Notes: generated by a model from the sequence alone, not told the origin. DNA of 64,000 nucleotides from Phascolarctos cinereus (GCF_002099425.1 NW_018344105.1:6698501-6762500), one strand, 5' to 3'. Counted from the stretch's first letter, positions 1-10,251 are shown. Numbers and translations: made by a program.

Positions 1-777
1 CTAATTGACTTTCTCTGGCACCCCATCCCCCACTAGTAGCTGTTCCAGACTAATTCCTCAACTTTCCTGTAATACTGTCTCTCCCTATCTTTTTAGCTGA
101 GGACCTCACATCCACATTTTACTGAGAAAACAGCAGTCATTCCCTGTGAGCTCCCTTTTCTCCCCATTCTACATCTCAAAACCCCTGGACATTATTCCCC
201 TTGCTATACTTTACTCCAGTCTTTGAATAAATGGTCCTTCTCCTCCTAAGGCCAACCCCATCCCCAAGCCCAGCCCTTGATCCCATCCCCTCACATCTCC
301 CCTGGCAGATTGGCCCCACACTTATCTGGCTCCCTATCTAATTTTCAGTCTCTTCTTATGTATTGGCTCCTAACTTGCTGCCTTATAAACATGCCCAAGT
401 GTAGCTTATCTTTTAAAAACCTCTGCTTGACTCTACTGTCCCCTCAAGCTATTGTCCTAGATCTTTCCTTCAATTCTAATTCCCTTCCATCCACGTTGCC
501 TCCGTGTCCTTTCCTCTCATGTAGCCTCTCTCAGCCCTCTTCAGTCTGGCTTCTAACTCATTACTGTTCTCTGTCTCTGTCCATCTGTCTCTCAGGTCAC
601 CAGTGATCTCATAATTGCCAGATCTGATGAGCTTTTCTCCATCTTTATCCTTATTGACCCTTCTGAAGCATTTGACTCTGTTGACTATACCTCCTTCTCC
701 TGGACAGCCTTTCCTCCCTGGGTGTTTGTGACATTGCTCTCTCCTGGTTTTCTACCTACCTGTCTGATTGTTCATTC
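1..777 (+). mobile_element. L2 LINE, ORF2 fragment, left part
   Basis: Decayed L2 (CR1 superfamily) sequence. It follows the L2 ORF2 order: the block before the reverse transcriptase (around 260-500, with text like 'cttgatcccatcccctc'), then a relic of the RT segment that normally reads LLDLSAAFDTVDH (around 640-690, 'gaagcatttgactctgttg'). It starts outside the window, is interrupted at 778 by a SINE and resumes at 1,041. The 109-codon frame at 277-606 lies inside it and is not a host gene. Confidence 0.8.
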
Positions 778-1040
778 CTGTTGTTGTTATGGAGTCATTT
801 TAGTTGTGTCAGACTCTTCGTGACCCCATTTGGGGTTTTCTTGGCAGAGACACTGGAGTGGTTTGCCCTTTCCTTCTCCAGCCCATTTTACAGATGAGGA
901 AACTGAGGTAAACAGGGTGAAGTGACTTGCCCAGAGTCACACACCCAGTAAGTGTCTGAGGCTAGATTTGAACTCAGGAAGAGGAGTCTTCCTGACTCCA
1001 GGCCCAGCGCTCTGTGCACTATAGCGCCACCTAGCTGCTC
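778..1040 (-). mobile_element. MAR1-type SINE inside L2
   Basis: A near full-length copy of the marsupial tRNA-derived SINE with an RTE-like 3' end. On the plus strand it starts with the RTE-like end (gtcagactcttcgtgacccc) and ends with the tRNA-like head (ccacctagctgc). The flanks 'ttgttcattcct' and 'ttgttattccta' look like a slightly eroded target-site duplication. The L2 continues on both sides, so the SINE is younger than the L2. Confidence 0.85.
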
Positions 1041-1365
1041 TTGTTATTCCTACTTAGTCTCTTTTGCTGGGTCATCATCTATGTCTTACTCACTATATGT
1101 AGGTGCCCCCTAAGTCTCTGTCCTGGACCCTCTTCTCTTTCTACTCACCCTTTTGGTGATTTTATTGGTTCCCATGAGTTTGACTAGCATCTCTATCCAG
1201 ACATAGTCAGCCCTAGTCTTTCCCCTAAACTTCACTTCTGCATAACCAATTGCAATTGGATATTTCAAACTGAACATCCTGCAGCCATCTTGAATTAAAC
1301 ATATCTAAAGCAGAACTCAGTACTTCGCTCCCCCCAGGCCCATTCCTCTTAATTTTTCTATTTAG
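1041..1365 (+). mobile_element. L2 LINE, ORF2 fragment, right part
   Basis: This continues the L2 of 1-777 after the SINE. It covers the RT region that in intact L2 encodes a VPQGSVLGPLLF-like motif (relic at about 1,100-1,140, 'aagtctctgtcctggaccct') and the following segment ('ttcccatgagttt'). Many frame breaks are present and no usable open frame remains. Confidence 0.75.
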
Positions 1366-1454
1366 GCGCAGATAAGGAAGTGGTAGATGTGATGATAGGG
1401 AGGATGTATTGGGGTTTTGATCCTCCCTAAGAGGGAAAGGGCAGGGATGTAGAC

Positions 1455-1685
1455 AGCATGGTATTGTGGGAAATGCACTCAATTTGGAATCAGATGACCT
1501 GGGTTGGATCCCAGGTCTGGATCTTAACTGACTTTGTGATCCTTGGCAGGTTATTTCCCCCTCCTAGTTCTCAGTTTCCTCATCTGTCAAATGAATGAGT
1601 TGGACAAGATGGTCTCTAAGGTCTCTGCCAGCTCTAACATTTTATATTCTAAGGTCGCTTTCTGCTCTAAACCTTATGATCCAAT
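1455..1685 (+). mobile_element. THER1/MIR core-SINE with duplicated tail
   Basis: The order is typical of a plus-strand THER1/MIR SINE: tRNA-like head (atggtattgtgggaaatgca), core (cagatgacctgggttg), then the L2-like tail (ctcagtttcctcatctgtc; 'gagttggacaagatgg'). The tail segment 1,618-1,650 is repeated directly at 1,651-1,675 with a 33-bp period. This is the smallest member of the tail-derived minisatellites described under findings. Confidence 0.8.
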
Positions 1686-2185
1686 GTGCTTCTTCCATAT
1701 CCTTCCATAACTGCTATGGAAACCATTGCTGCGTTTCCCAGGAGGCTCAAGCTGACTTGGGGGTTGCAGAGTGCATTCTTTTTAAACCCTGAGGGGAGAA
1801 CTATTGGAAGATGATCCAGAAGGTGAGAACCCAAAGGCCCTTGGGTGTATTTTTGATTCAGTGCCTTCCTCTGCCCACACTGGCCGGCCCATGGCCCATG
1901 GCCTGTGGCTGATGGCCCAGAGCGGCCTGTTTGGTTTTAGCCCCAGCCTCGTTTGCTTTGGCCACCGGGAAGTGATTGGTTGGTGGAAAGTCAACCTTCC
2001 CAGCCAACGGCCTATTTTTGTCTGGTCTTGAGATCAGCTCCAGGATCAACAGAGGGCTGTAGAGAATGATGCTGACTGCCTGGCGGTGAGGACCACAAGT
2101 TCTCTGACCTGGTCCTCTTTGACCTTCTCTTCACTGGAAGGGGGAAAGCAAGGGATCTTGGGTCCTGGGGAGAGGGCCTTCTATG
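1686..2185. other. No recognised feature
   Basis: About 500 bases of mixed sequence without a recognisable gene or repeat. Short overlapping frames occur on both strands (1,782-2,049) but carry no domain-like features. The block at 1,885-1,925 is locally rich in 'atggcc' words. Confidence 0.5.
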
Positions 2186-2295
2186 TGGCATAGACAGGTT
2201 AAAAGATGTGCCCAAGGTAACCCAGCTAGTAAGTGAGAGAGCTGGGATTTGAGCCCAGGTCTTTTGACTCTAAATCAAAGATCTTTCCATAGGCT
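2186..2295 (-). mobile_element. MIR SINE fragment
   Basis: Antisense MIR core: 'gcccaaggtaacccagctag', then 'gagctgggatttgagccc'. Only the core and tRNA-side half remain. Confidence 0.75.
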
Positions 2296-2399
2296 CAGAC
2301 TATTCTGGAAGTGTAATTTTGGGTCACATGCTCTTCCCAAGAGGACCCTGAGGCATGTGTGGCCTCATAAATGGAGAGACACCCCCCCCACCCCCAACT

Positions 2400-2650
2400 G
2401 AATTAAGCCACCAATTCAATTGCATTCAATTCAAAAAACATTTATTCAGCTCCCAATATGTGTAAAGCCATGTGTCTGCTGCTAGGGATATAGAAATGGA
2501 AAATGACAGTCCTTGCTTGCAAAGAGTGGTGTGTTCTACTAGGGGTATGGGAAGAGATACTGATATGAGATGTGCACATATAGGTATGATTCAAGGGAGA
2601 ATATGTTTCAGGCAAAGGGAGAATCCTGGGAAAGGGCTGTAAGAAACATG
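2400..2650 (-). mobile_element. L2 LINE 3' end
   Basis: Antisense L2 3' terminus: 'aacatttattcagctccc' is the eroded form of the usual 'catttattaagcacctac', followed by the 'cagtccttgcttgcaaag' segment of the L2 3' UTR. Confidence 0.65.
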
Positions 2651-2689
2651 ACTGTCCCCAACTTGCTAAGTTAGGCTATCCCAGAAGCT

Positions 2690-2900
2690 CAGTGGCCAAT
2701 TAGTTTAACCCAGATCTTAACAAGAATTCCCTGTCTACAACACCCAGAAGCCTTTGCTTGAAGGCTTCTGCTGAGGGAGAGCCTACTCTTTGCTTCTAGA
2801 GAGCTTGGATTATTGGCATGCAAGCAGACTGTGGAGGGCATCAGATGCCAGGATGAGGCCTTTGGGTTTTATTTAAGTGGCAGTAGGGAGCCACCGAAAC
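2690..2900 (-). mobile_element. L3/CR1 LINE 3' region, weak
   Basis: Text such as 'tagtttaacccagatc', 'acacccagaagcctttgctt' and the following stretch resembles the antisense 3' region of L3/CR1, as at 9,940-10,250. It is highly diverged, so this is tentative. Confidence 0.4.
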
Positions 2901-2929
2901 CTTTTTTTTCTTAAACAGAGAATGATGAA

Positions 2930-3120
2930 GTAGCATCGATTTGAAAGCTGAAAAGGACCTTATAGGTCATTGATTGCAGTCCCTTCATTTTACAGAAGAG
3001 GAACATAAGGCCCAGAGCAGCCAAATGACTTGTGCTAAGGGCACAGAAGGGATGGCCTTTGAACCCAAGTGCTCTGACTTCAAATTTTCCCTTCTCATTG
3101 TGCCACATAGTCACATTGCC
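2930..3120 (-). mobile_element. MIR SINE
   Basis: Nearly complete antisense MIR: 'gaaaaggaccttataggtca', 'cattttacagaagagga', 'aaggcccagagcag', 'tttgaacccaagtgctctga' and the head 'ttgtgccacatag'. Confidence 0.8.
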
Positions 3121-3225
3121 TTAGGTAGTATAAGTATTTAGTATAAGTGTAAGTATAGTATATAGTATAAGTATAGTACATACAGTATAAGTATATTAGT
3201 ATGTAGTATAAGTATTTGGCATGTG
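3121..3225. repeat. Imperfect (GTATAAGTAT) simple repeat
   Basis: AT-rich cryptic tandem repeat built from words like 'agtataagta' and 'gtagtataag', directly after the head of the MIR copy. The units vary in length, so this is an old microsatellite or minisatellite. Confidence 0.8.
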
Positions 3226-3267
3226 TGTGAAGGGTGGATTAAAGAAGAAGACAAACTGGAACTAGGG

Positions 3268-3430
3268 AGAGCAATGAAGTCCTTACTGAGCACCTACTAT
3301 GTGCGCAGGACTGTGTTTGGTTTTGATATGGGGGAGAAGATTTGGTTCCTGCCCTCAGAGAGCTCATAGTCTAGTTGGGGAGATAGAATAGATGCACATC
3401 AGAGGTTAACTAACAATTAAAAATAGTATA
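3268..3430 (-). mobile_element. L2 LINE 3' end
   Basis: Antisense L2 3' terminus: 'ctgagcacctactatgtgcg', then 'tgccctcagagagctcatag' and 'tctagttggggagatag'. These are standard L2 3' UTR blocks in order. Confidence 0.75.
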
Positions 3431-3545
3431 TCATAAATAAACTCCTTAATCTCTGTTCCCTTAGTTTCCTCATCTGTAAATGGGATAGTTGGTCCCTAAA
3501 GTCCCATCCAGCTCCAACACTATATGTTTATGATTCTGAGTACCC
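3431..3545 (+). mobile_element. THER1/MIR SINE, tail only
   Basis: Only the 3' half is present: 'gtttcctcatctgtaaat', 'gtccctaaagtcccatccag', 'ctccaacactatatg' and 'atgattctgag'. Confidence 0.7.
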
Positions 3546-3644
3546 AGTGAATGGTAGAGAAAATAATTCTTACATGAGCTCCTTCTGGGGATATCCAGGA
3601 AGGCATGATTTGGGTTGATGGGTTGTTTGAAGACCGTAGGAAGA

Positions 3645-3801
3645 AGGAAATGTGGTATAGTACAAAGAGTTCTATACTTTGAGTCAGGCAGGAGACCTGG
3701 TTTTGAGTCCTGACTTTGACACTAACTAGCTATGTGGCCTTTGATAAATCACTTTCCATCCTGTGGGTCTCAGTTTCCTCATCTGTGAAATGAAGGGGTT
3801 G
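3645..3801 (+). mobile_element. THER1/MIR SINE interrupted by L1
   Basis: Plus-strand THER1: head (aatgtggtatagtacaaag), core (caggagacctggttttgagt), tail (tcagtttcctcatctgtgaa). It stops within the 'ggattggatgattttta' segment of the tail, where an L1 fragment has inserted. The tail resumes at 4,874. Confidence 0.85.
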
Positions 3802-3819
3802 GATTGGATGATTTTTAAA
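3802..3819. repeat. Target-site duplication, left copy
   Basis: The 18-base word GATTGGATGATTTTTAAA occurs here and again at 4,874-4,891, exactly bracketing an antisense L1 3' fragment. This is the target-primed insertion signature of L1. Confidence 0.9.
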
Positions 3820-4873
3820 AAAAATTAATTTATTTTTAGTTTTCAACAATCACTTCCAAAAGCTTTTGAGTTTAAAATTTTCTCCCCCTTCTGCTGCCTC
3901 CCCAAGACAGTGTGAAATCTGATATAAGCTCTACGTGTACATTCCTATTAAACATATTTTCATATTAGTCATATTGTAAAGAAGAATTAGAACCCATAAG
4001 AAGAACCACATGAAAGAAGTAACAAGACAAAACAGAACGAAAAAAAGAGCAAATAGTGTGCTTTGTTCTGCATTCAAGCTCCATAGTTCTTTCTCTGGAT
4101 GTGGATAGCATTTTCCATCATGAGACCTTTGGAGATGTCTTAGATCCTTGCATTGCTGAGAAGGGCTAAGTCTATCAAAGTTAGTCATCGCACAACATGG
4201 CAGTTATCGTGTACGACATTCTTCTGGTTCTGCTTACTTCACTCAGCATCAGTCCATACAAGTCTTTCCAGGTTTTTCTGAAGTCCACTTGCTCATCATT
4301 TCTTATAGCACAATAGTATTCTCTTATATTCATATACCACAACTTGGTCTAGCCATTCCCCAGTGCATGGGCATCCCCTCAGTTTCCAATTCTTTGCCAC
4401 CACAGAAGGAGCTGCTGTAAATATTTTTGTACATGTGGGTCCTTTTCCCATTTTTATGCTGTCTTTGGGATACGGCCCTAGGAGTGCTATTGCTGGGTCA
4501 AAGGGTATGCACCGTTTTATAGTCCCTTGGGCATAGTTCCAAATTGCTCTCCAGAATGGTTGGATCAGTTCACAACTTTACCAGCAATGCATCAATATTC
4601 TGATTTCCCCACATCTTCTCCAACATTTATCATTTTCCTGTTTTGTCATGTTGGCCAATCTGATAGGTGTGCTGTGGTACCTCAGAGTTGTTTTGATTTG
4701 CATTTCTCTAATCAATAGTGATTTAGAGCATTTTTTCATATAACTATAGATAGCTTTAATTTCTTCATCTGAGAACTGCCTGTTCATATCCTTTGACCAT
4801 TTATCAATTGGGGAATGACTTGTATTCTTATAAATTTGATTTGGTTCTCTATATATTTTAGAAATGAGGCCCA
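3820..4873 (-). mobile_element. 5'-truncated L1 LINE, 3' end
   Basis: Minus-strand marsupial L1 of about 1.05 kb. It contains the antisense 3' UTR ('tcatcatttcttatagcaca', 'ccattccccagtgcatggg') and the antisense C-terminal ORF2 segment ('ttgggcatagttcc'). The same segments occur in sense at 20,332-21,060 and 52,700-53,570. It is flanked by an 18-bp duplication. The truncated 5' end (at 4,873) is common for L1. The overlapping 63-85 codon frames are antisense noise. Confidence 0.9.
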
Positions 4874-4891
4874 GATTGGATGATTTTTAAA
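4874..4891. repeat. Target-site duplication, right copy
   Basis: Second copy of GATTGGATGATTTTTAAA, identical to 3,802-3,819. Confidence 0.9.
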
Positions 4892-5165
4892 GTTCCTTCC
4901 AGCATTCTCTGTTCTAAGGTTGTTTCCAGCTTTGCCTTTCTCTGTTCTAAGGTATCTCCTGGTTCTGACCATCCATATTCTAAAGTCCTTCCAAGCTCTG
5001 ATCCTGTCTAGTCTAAGGTCTCTCTCAATTCTGTCTTTCTTTCTTCTAATAGCCATCCTAGTTCTGACATTCTCTCTTTTTTTAAAGCCCCTTCTGGCTT
5101 TGACATTCTGTGTTCTAAGCACCCTCCCAGCTCTGACGTTCTCTGTTTTTAGGTCCCTTTTGCTA
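4891..5165 (+). repeat. 33-bp minisatellite from a THER1 tail (array 1)
   Basis: About eight direct repeats of the THER1 3' tail. Units at 4,917-4,949, 4,950-4,982, 4,983-5,015 and 5,016-5,048 are each exactly 33 bases and share the pattern 'aaggtcccttccagctctga' plus 'cattctgtgttct'. Later units vary by a few bases. The array starts in the tail of the THER1 split by the L1. On the minus strand 33 bp gives an 11-residue repeat, so a 137-codon frame (4,784-5,197) with Arg/Lys-rich 11-residue periodicity stays open. It is probably not a gene. Confidence 0.85.
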
Positions 5166-5588
5166 TTTGGGCCCATAGGAATATGCTTGGGGAGCATAGT
5201 CTGAACAATCAGACAAAAGCCAGCTTTCCTGAACCATGGCCTGACATTAAAGCCCAGGGATTGGCTCCTCTGCCTTCAGCTCCATGTTCTGCTTCCCTTC
5301 CCAGAAGTCAGTGAGAGGAGCAGCTCCTGTTCCTGTTCACCGTATGGATTTTGCTTTGAATACTTCTTCCTGATAAAACTGGCCCCATGTAGGACAGAGA
5401 CCGTTACCAGAGCCAGCCCTGGGTTTTTCATCTTTCTCTATACATGGTTTTTATGTCTGGTCCCTGAAGGCTGCTTGGGTAACATCTCCTACGGTGTCTC
5501 TGTTGTAGTATAAGTTCATAAGACTGTAAGGAGGATCTTATTGGCTTGTAGGGTTTTAGTGCTGGTAGGTCTTTCAGGCACAGGCTTC
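5166..5588. other. No recognised feature
   Basis: About 420 bases without recognisable repeat or gene. A 64-codon frame on the minus strand shows nothing recognisable. Confidence 0.5.
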
Positions 5589-6065
5589 CCTGGAAGGAAG
5601 GAAGCCAGCATTTAATAAGCACCTACTATGTGCCAGGCACTATGTTAAGCGCTGGGGATACACATACAAGCAAAAAGAAATACAGTCCCTGCCTTCAAGG
5701 AGCTTACATTCTAACGGGGGAAGGCTATATACAAAAGGCATCTGAAAGTCAGGTTGGGAAGAGGAAAGGAAAGAAGGTAACTGGCCCAAGGGCATGGTTT
5801 TGAAGTCTGGAAAGTCAGGACCAGGGCCAAGAAGGGAATGAAGGCCGGCCTGGACCTCTCCATCAAATCAAGACTCCAAGAGGAAGTCACCAATGGGAGA
5901 GAAAGAAGGGCTATGTTGAGAAGTCCACAGCGGTGGTTAGATGTTCCAGGGCGAGGAGGCCCCAGGAACTGAGGGAAGTTCCAGGATGAGACAGCATGCT
6001 TTAGGAGTCTGTAAGCCAGGAATAGGATTTGGTCTTCTCTCCCCACCCTGCAGCCTGCCCTTCCC
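5589..6065 (-). mobile_element. L2 LINE 3' portion
   Basis: A clear antisense L2 3' end: 'catttaataagcacctac', 'tatgtgccaggcactatgtt', 'agcgctggggatacaca', 'cttcaaggagcttacattct'. More diverged L2-type sequence ('caagaagggaatgaagg') follows. The 131-codon minus-strand frame at 5,711-6,106 lies in this relic. Confidence 0.75.
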
Positions 6066-6179
6066 ACCCAAGCTCCAGTTTTCCTTAAGGTTTCCGTGGA
6101 TATCAAAGGCCATCTAGCTTAACCCACGCCTGAGCAGGGATCTTCTCAGAAGCAGGCCCAGCAAGTGAGAACTTTAAAA

Positions 6180-6325
6180 GCTGTGAGCTGGACTTGGAGT
6201 CAGGAGGTCTGGGGGCACGTCCCCTCTTAGATACTCACTTAGCAGCTGTGTCACCCTGGGCACGCTCCTTCTCTCTGTAGCTCAGTTTGCTTCTCTGCAG
6301 TACTTGTAGAACCCGCCTCCCAGAG
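6180..6325 (+). mobile_element. THER1/MIR SINE
   Basis: Core 'gacttggagtcaggaggtct', then 'tcaccctgggcacgctcc' and 'tagctcagtttgcttctc'. Strongly diverged copy. Confidence 0.65.
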
Positions 6326-6423
6326 CTGTAAGAAAAAGAACTGGAAAAGCTGGAAAGAGCTCAACGATTTCTTGGTAGTTATTATTACTGTGCAGCCTTG
6401 TTCTGCCCTCTGAGGCCAAGCTT

Positions 6424-6655
6424 TGTTGTTGTTGTTCAGTTGTTTTCAGTCATGCAGAACTCTTTACAACCCATTGGGGTTTTCTTGGCCGAGATTCTGG
6501 AGCGGTTTGCCATTTCCTTCTCCAGCTCATTTGACAGATGAGGAAACTGAGGCACACAGGGTGCCCAGAGTCAAACAGCTGGTAAATGTCTGAGGCTGGA
6601 TTCAAACTCAGGCAGATGAGTCTTTCTGTTTCCAGGCCCAGTGCACTGCCCCTTT
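6424..6655 (-). mobile_element. MAR1-type SINE
   Basis: Antisense MAR1: RTE-like end 'tgttgttgttcagttgtttt', middle 'gcggtttgccatttccttct', core 'gaggaaactgaggcacacag', then 'ggattcaaactcaggcag'. Slightly truncated at the tRNA-like head. Confidence 0.85.
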
Positions 6656-6870
6656 CTAAGGCTGTGCAGAACTAGTCTAATCCCCCTTCAAATGTCCCCC
6701 CTGAGCCTTTGCTTTTCCAAACTAAACATCCGCAGAGACTCCTCCCATACTCCTCCCCCAACCCAGGCCATACACAGTCCTGGTAGCCCCCTGATCATGG
6801 TCAAGTAGCAGCTTTTGCTCTTTCTGGTCCCCACCTTTTCCAGACCTCTTCCAAGACACTCTGCTCATCC
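6656..6870 (-). mobile_element. L3/CR1 LINE fragment
   Basis: Antisense L3/CR1 3' segment: 'ctaatcccccttcaaatgtc', 'cccctgagcctttgcttttc', 'caaactaaacatccgc'. The same block appears diverged at 45,300-45,400. Confidence 0.55.
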
Positions 6871-7555
6871 TGTTGATCTTGGACAGCTTCCGTTCTTGCT
6901 CTTCCATACAGCCACTCCTTTCCCAAAGGAGCACAGCCAGAAGGCCCAGAGGAGCCCTATCCTGACTTGGGGATGTTCAGGAAGACATTCATCTGGGAAG
7001 TAAGGAAGATAGAGTTCTCTCCAGGGCAGTCTTTGACGTTTCCACAAGACAAGGTTAGGGGCCCACTGGAGGCTCAGGATGGTATCCCAAACATTGCTGG
7101 CTCCCAATCAAAATGAAATAGTGTGGGCTGGTTCTCTATTCCATTTATCCCAGGCTATGGAGGGGAATTGTTCTCCTCCCAGGCCCAGACTGAGGTCTGT
7201 TCATGCTTCCAAGGCCTTGGCAGTCCAGGTTTCAACCTTTGGAATGCAGCAAGGAACCCTTCCTACTTGGCCGGACAATTATTCATCTTTGTTTCCTGGA
7301 GCCCAATACCTAGATTTGGTGGAAAGGGCAAAACATTTCACCTCATCTCCACCCCTTGCCCCTTTTATTAGAAGATTCTTGGACATCACAACTAGCTGGC
7401 CTTTTCTTCCCTTGTTCTAACTAGTGTTTGCTTTGGCCCACAGAGCCTCTTGGAACTGAAATGCCTTGGTATCAATGAGAGGGGAACAGGAGACCCTGTG
7501 ATTTCAGTAGCTTAGGCCCCATCTGCCTCCCTTTCTCACTTTTTCTTTAATCAGA
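6871..7555. other. No recognised feature
   Basis: Nearly 700 bases of mixed sequence. Frames of 62-113 codons overlap here (6,815-7,420) without recognisable domains, and alternative frames are equally long. No repeat family identified. Confidence 0.45.
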
Positions 7556-8520
7556 AAAGTTTCTGGTGACTGTGGTACTATGGATGTAGCTTACCTAGAT
7601 TTTAGCAAAGTTTGGGATAAAATATCTCACTATTTTGGGGAGAAGATGAGAGAGAGGTGGCTCAGATAACATAATCAGGTGGACTTAGAACTCGTTGGGT
7701 GGCTGGACTCAGAGTGGTTGTTCATGGTTCAGCATCAGTGTGGCAGGAGGTCTCTGCTGGAGGACTCCAGGGATCTGGGCTTGGCCCTGGGCTGTTAAGC
7801 TCTTTATCAATGACTTGGATAAAGACATAGATCAGGGACAGATTTCAGAGGGTCCATATACTTGGATGGGAAAAAACCCCTTTATATTTATTTTCACTAA
7901 TCTCTAACTGAAATTTAGCATTTCCTTTGATTATGACTTAAAAAAAAAACCACATTGTTCTGAAAAGGGGTCCCTAGGTTTCCCTAGACTACCAAAGGGG
8001 TCATGACCTGAAGAAGGTTAAGAGCCGTCGGACTAGATGATCTGAGAGGATCGGGATCCAAAAGGATACCAAGAAGCATTGGTCTGGATCTAAAAAGTCA
8101 AATTCCCAAATACAACTTGGGGAAGGCATCACAACAGTGATTCTGAAAAGGATCTGGGGGTTTCAGTGGATTGCAAGCTCAGTAGGAGTTACCAGTGTGA
8201 CGTGGTGGCCAAAGAGGTTCCTGTGTCCTTGGGCTGCAGCAGGAGAGGCAGAGCATCCAGAACGAGGGAGGTGATAGTGCCCTTGTCGGAAAGGCCTCAT
8301 GTTGCTGGGCTGGAAATCGTCTAGAGGCGGGCATTCAAGGATCAGACTCTTTTGTCCCATGTGACCCCAGAGGGCAGAACCAGGAGTGATGGGTGGGAAG
8401 CCCCAAGTGCTCAGATGGCTGCTGAGGTCCCTTCCAGCTTCTTGCTGGACTGGTGGATGCCACTGCCCCTGACCAGAGAGCTGTTGTGGATCTAAATACA
8501 GCTGACTCAAGGGTTGGCCC
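7556..8520 (+). mobile_element. L3/CR1 LINE, reverse-transcriptase relic
   Basis: Sense L3/CR1 ORF2. 'gcttacctagattttagcaa' corresponds to the AYLDFSKAFDK motif. 'ctccagggatctgggcttgg' matches the SGVPQGSVLG segment. 'tctttatcaatgacttggat' encodes LFINDLD. At 8,148-8,210 the DLGVxVDxKL...QCDVVAK motif can be read. It ends with the 3' block 'cagagcatccagaacgaggg'. Several frame breaks are present. Confidence 0.8.
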
Positions 8521-9550
8521 TGATCCAGGCATGGGTACCCACTATTCTCTCAACAATTGTGAAGATGGGCCCCCCCCCATTCTTCTTTGAACTCCTCCAG
8601 CGATAATGGCCTGGGATACCAGAGACCACAGGAGGATAACTGCAGCCATCTTTGGACCCTGATGATGGGAAGTGAAAACGAAAGAAGAGAGACATGTTAG
8701 GAATTGGTCATCTTCAGGGCCATAATGTAAACTTCAATGTAACTCCTGGGGCTTCTTCCATCCTCGCCCCCACCAAAAAGCAAAATTCCATATTCAAGTC
8801 ATGTGCATTCAAAACCATTGCTTATAAGCTCCCATCATTGTCTTTATTTTTCCTAGTCAGAAGACAGAGTTCAAAGCATACATATGTGATCAGGGCATAT
8901 CGTCGAGGGAGGGGGGCACACCCGGAGGGACAGCTCACACATCTGATGTAGGGCTGTTGCTGTCATTAGGCTGTTCCTGCTGGGTCTACTCAGTGATGGC
9001 CTTGGGTAGCGTGCGGTCACTGCGAGTCTCTCCTTGTGGGTGGTGCTCTCTTGTTTCGTGGTCACTGCTAGATATTGTGTCATCGGGCATGCTATCACAG
9101 ACTTTCTTTCTGCTCACTGATCCTAGGTTCAGCTGGGCTATGGACCTCTACCCCAGGGGACGAGGAGTTGGCTCTACCATATCTTTTCCTTAGAGAACAG
9201 GGGCTTTGACTGAAGGAGGGAAGTACTCTGCAGGTCCAGTATCAGGCTGGGGAAAACCATCAGCTGCTTATCTCCCTGTAAGGACAGTCTGTTCCCAGAG
9301 CTTGAGTTCAGCTTTCTGAGATTTTTCTCTCCAGAAGGAGAGTCTTTGTTTCCAGAGGCCAGGTTCTTTTGGAACACAAAATGTCCAATAAGTGAAATAA
9401 AGCTCCCAGGCATCTTATCTCTTTTTTAAACTTCCTCTGTCTGGGCTGAATCCCTGTCTTTTGTTGTGGGTAGATATAGATTCATAGGATTATACTATAT
9501 AGGACACAGGATTATAGACATATAGATATAGATATATAGATCATCCTGCC
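8521..9550. other. No recognised repeat; locally CpG-enriched
   Basis: About 1 kb without a confidently recognised interspersed repeat. At about 8,895-9,090 there are roughly eight CpG dinucleotides in 200 bases, dense compared with the CpG-poor surroundings. A polyadenylation-like 'gaaataaagctccc' lies near 9,395 and AT-rich simple sequence at 9,472-9,542. Frames of 75-85 codons on both strands do not resemble known proteins. A regulatory element or non-coding exon is possible but not shown. Confidence 0.4.
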
Positions 9551-9554
9551 CTTG

Positions 9555-9735
9555 CTTAATGGGATCACAGAGACCATCTAGGCCGGCTTTCCTATTTTAG
9601 AGATGAGAAAACTGAGGCCCAGGGAGGTTAAGTGACTTGGCCAAGGTCACATGGAGAGTAAGCATCAGAGGTGAGATTTGGTCCTAGACCCTGTAACTCC
9701 AGAGGCAGTGTTCTTTCCACTGTGCTATAATATCT
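9555..9735 (-). mobile_element. MIR SINE
   Basis: Antisense MIR: 'agatgagaaaactgaggccc', 'agtgacttggccaaggtcac', then 'ccactgtgctata'. Confidence 0.85.
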
Positions 9736-9939
9736 GACTTAAGTCTAGAAATCCTCACCATCTCTTGGGCAAATGAAAGGTGGACAGGGAGTAAAACCAA
9801 AAACACCTCAGCTGAGTCCCCACTCAGGCATTATCCTCCACCTCAGTCTTTTGTTCCGAATTCTCGCTGTGTGTCTGTGGCTTTGAGGCACCCTATAGAA
9901 AGAAACTCAGTAGCACATAATTTCGGGGTGCTTCAGTCA

Positions 9940-10250
9940 GCAGGCACGTAGTCCAGATTATACCTAACCACAGAGTCACCTCTACAGCACCTCAGACAAG
10001 TGGTCATCCTGCACTTGCTTAACGGCCTCCATTGAAGCGGAGCCCATTCCTTCCTGAGGCCTACCTTGCTCTGCTTTTCTACAGCTCTAATTGCTATGAA
10101 GTTTTGCCTTGCCTTACTGGCATACTACACGGTCAGGCTCAGTTCTTTTTCATCTCCCTAGGAGTTAAAGCTTTCTTTTGATGAGAACATACATGGGAAG
10201 GTCAAAGCCCTGTTCCCCAGCCGAGGAACGCAGCAGGGACTTCCCCTTGG
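9940..10250 (-). mobile_element. L3/CR1 LINE 3' region
   Basis: Antisense L3 3' segment: 'agacaagtggtcatcctgca', 'cttgcttaacggcctcca', 'tctacagctctaattgctat', 'gaagttttgccttgcc'. The order matches the sense copy at 24,900-25,130 read backward. Confidence 0.65.
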
Positions 10251-10251
10251 G

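Noticed and set aside
3800-4890. The two 18-bp words as phage or integron attachment sites
   Set aside because: They bracket an L1 3' fragment and are an ordinary target-site duplication.
4891-5165. CRISPR-like array (regular repeats)
   Set aside because: No unique spacers; units are contiguous, diverged and derive from a SINE tail in a mammalian genome.
8800-8951. Possible terminal exon after a 'tttatttttcctag' acceptor-like site
   Set aside because: No partner donor, no recognisable protein, and such acceptor-like words are frequent by chance.
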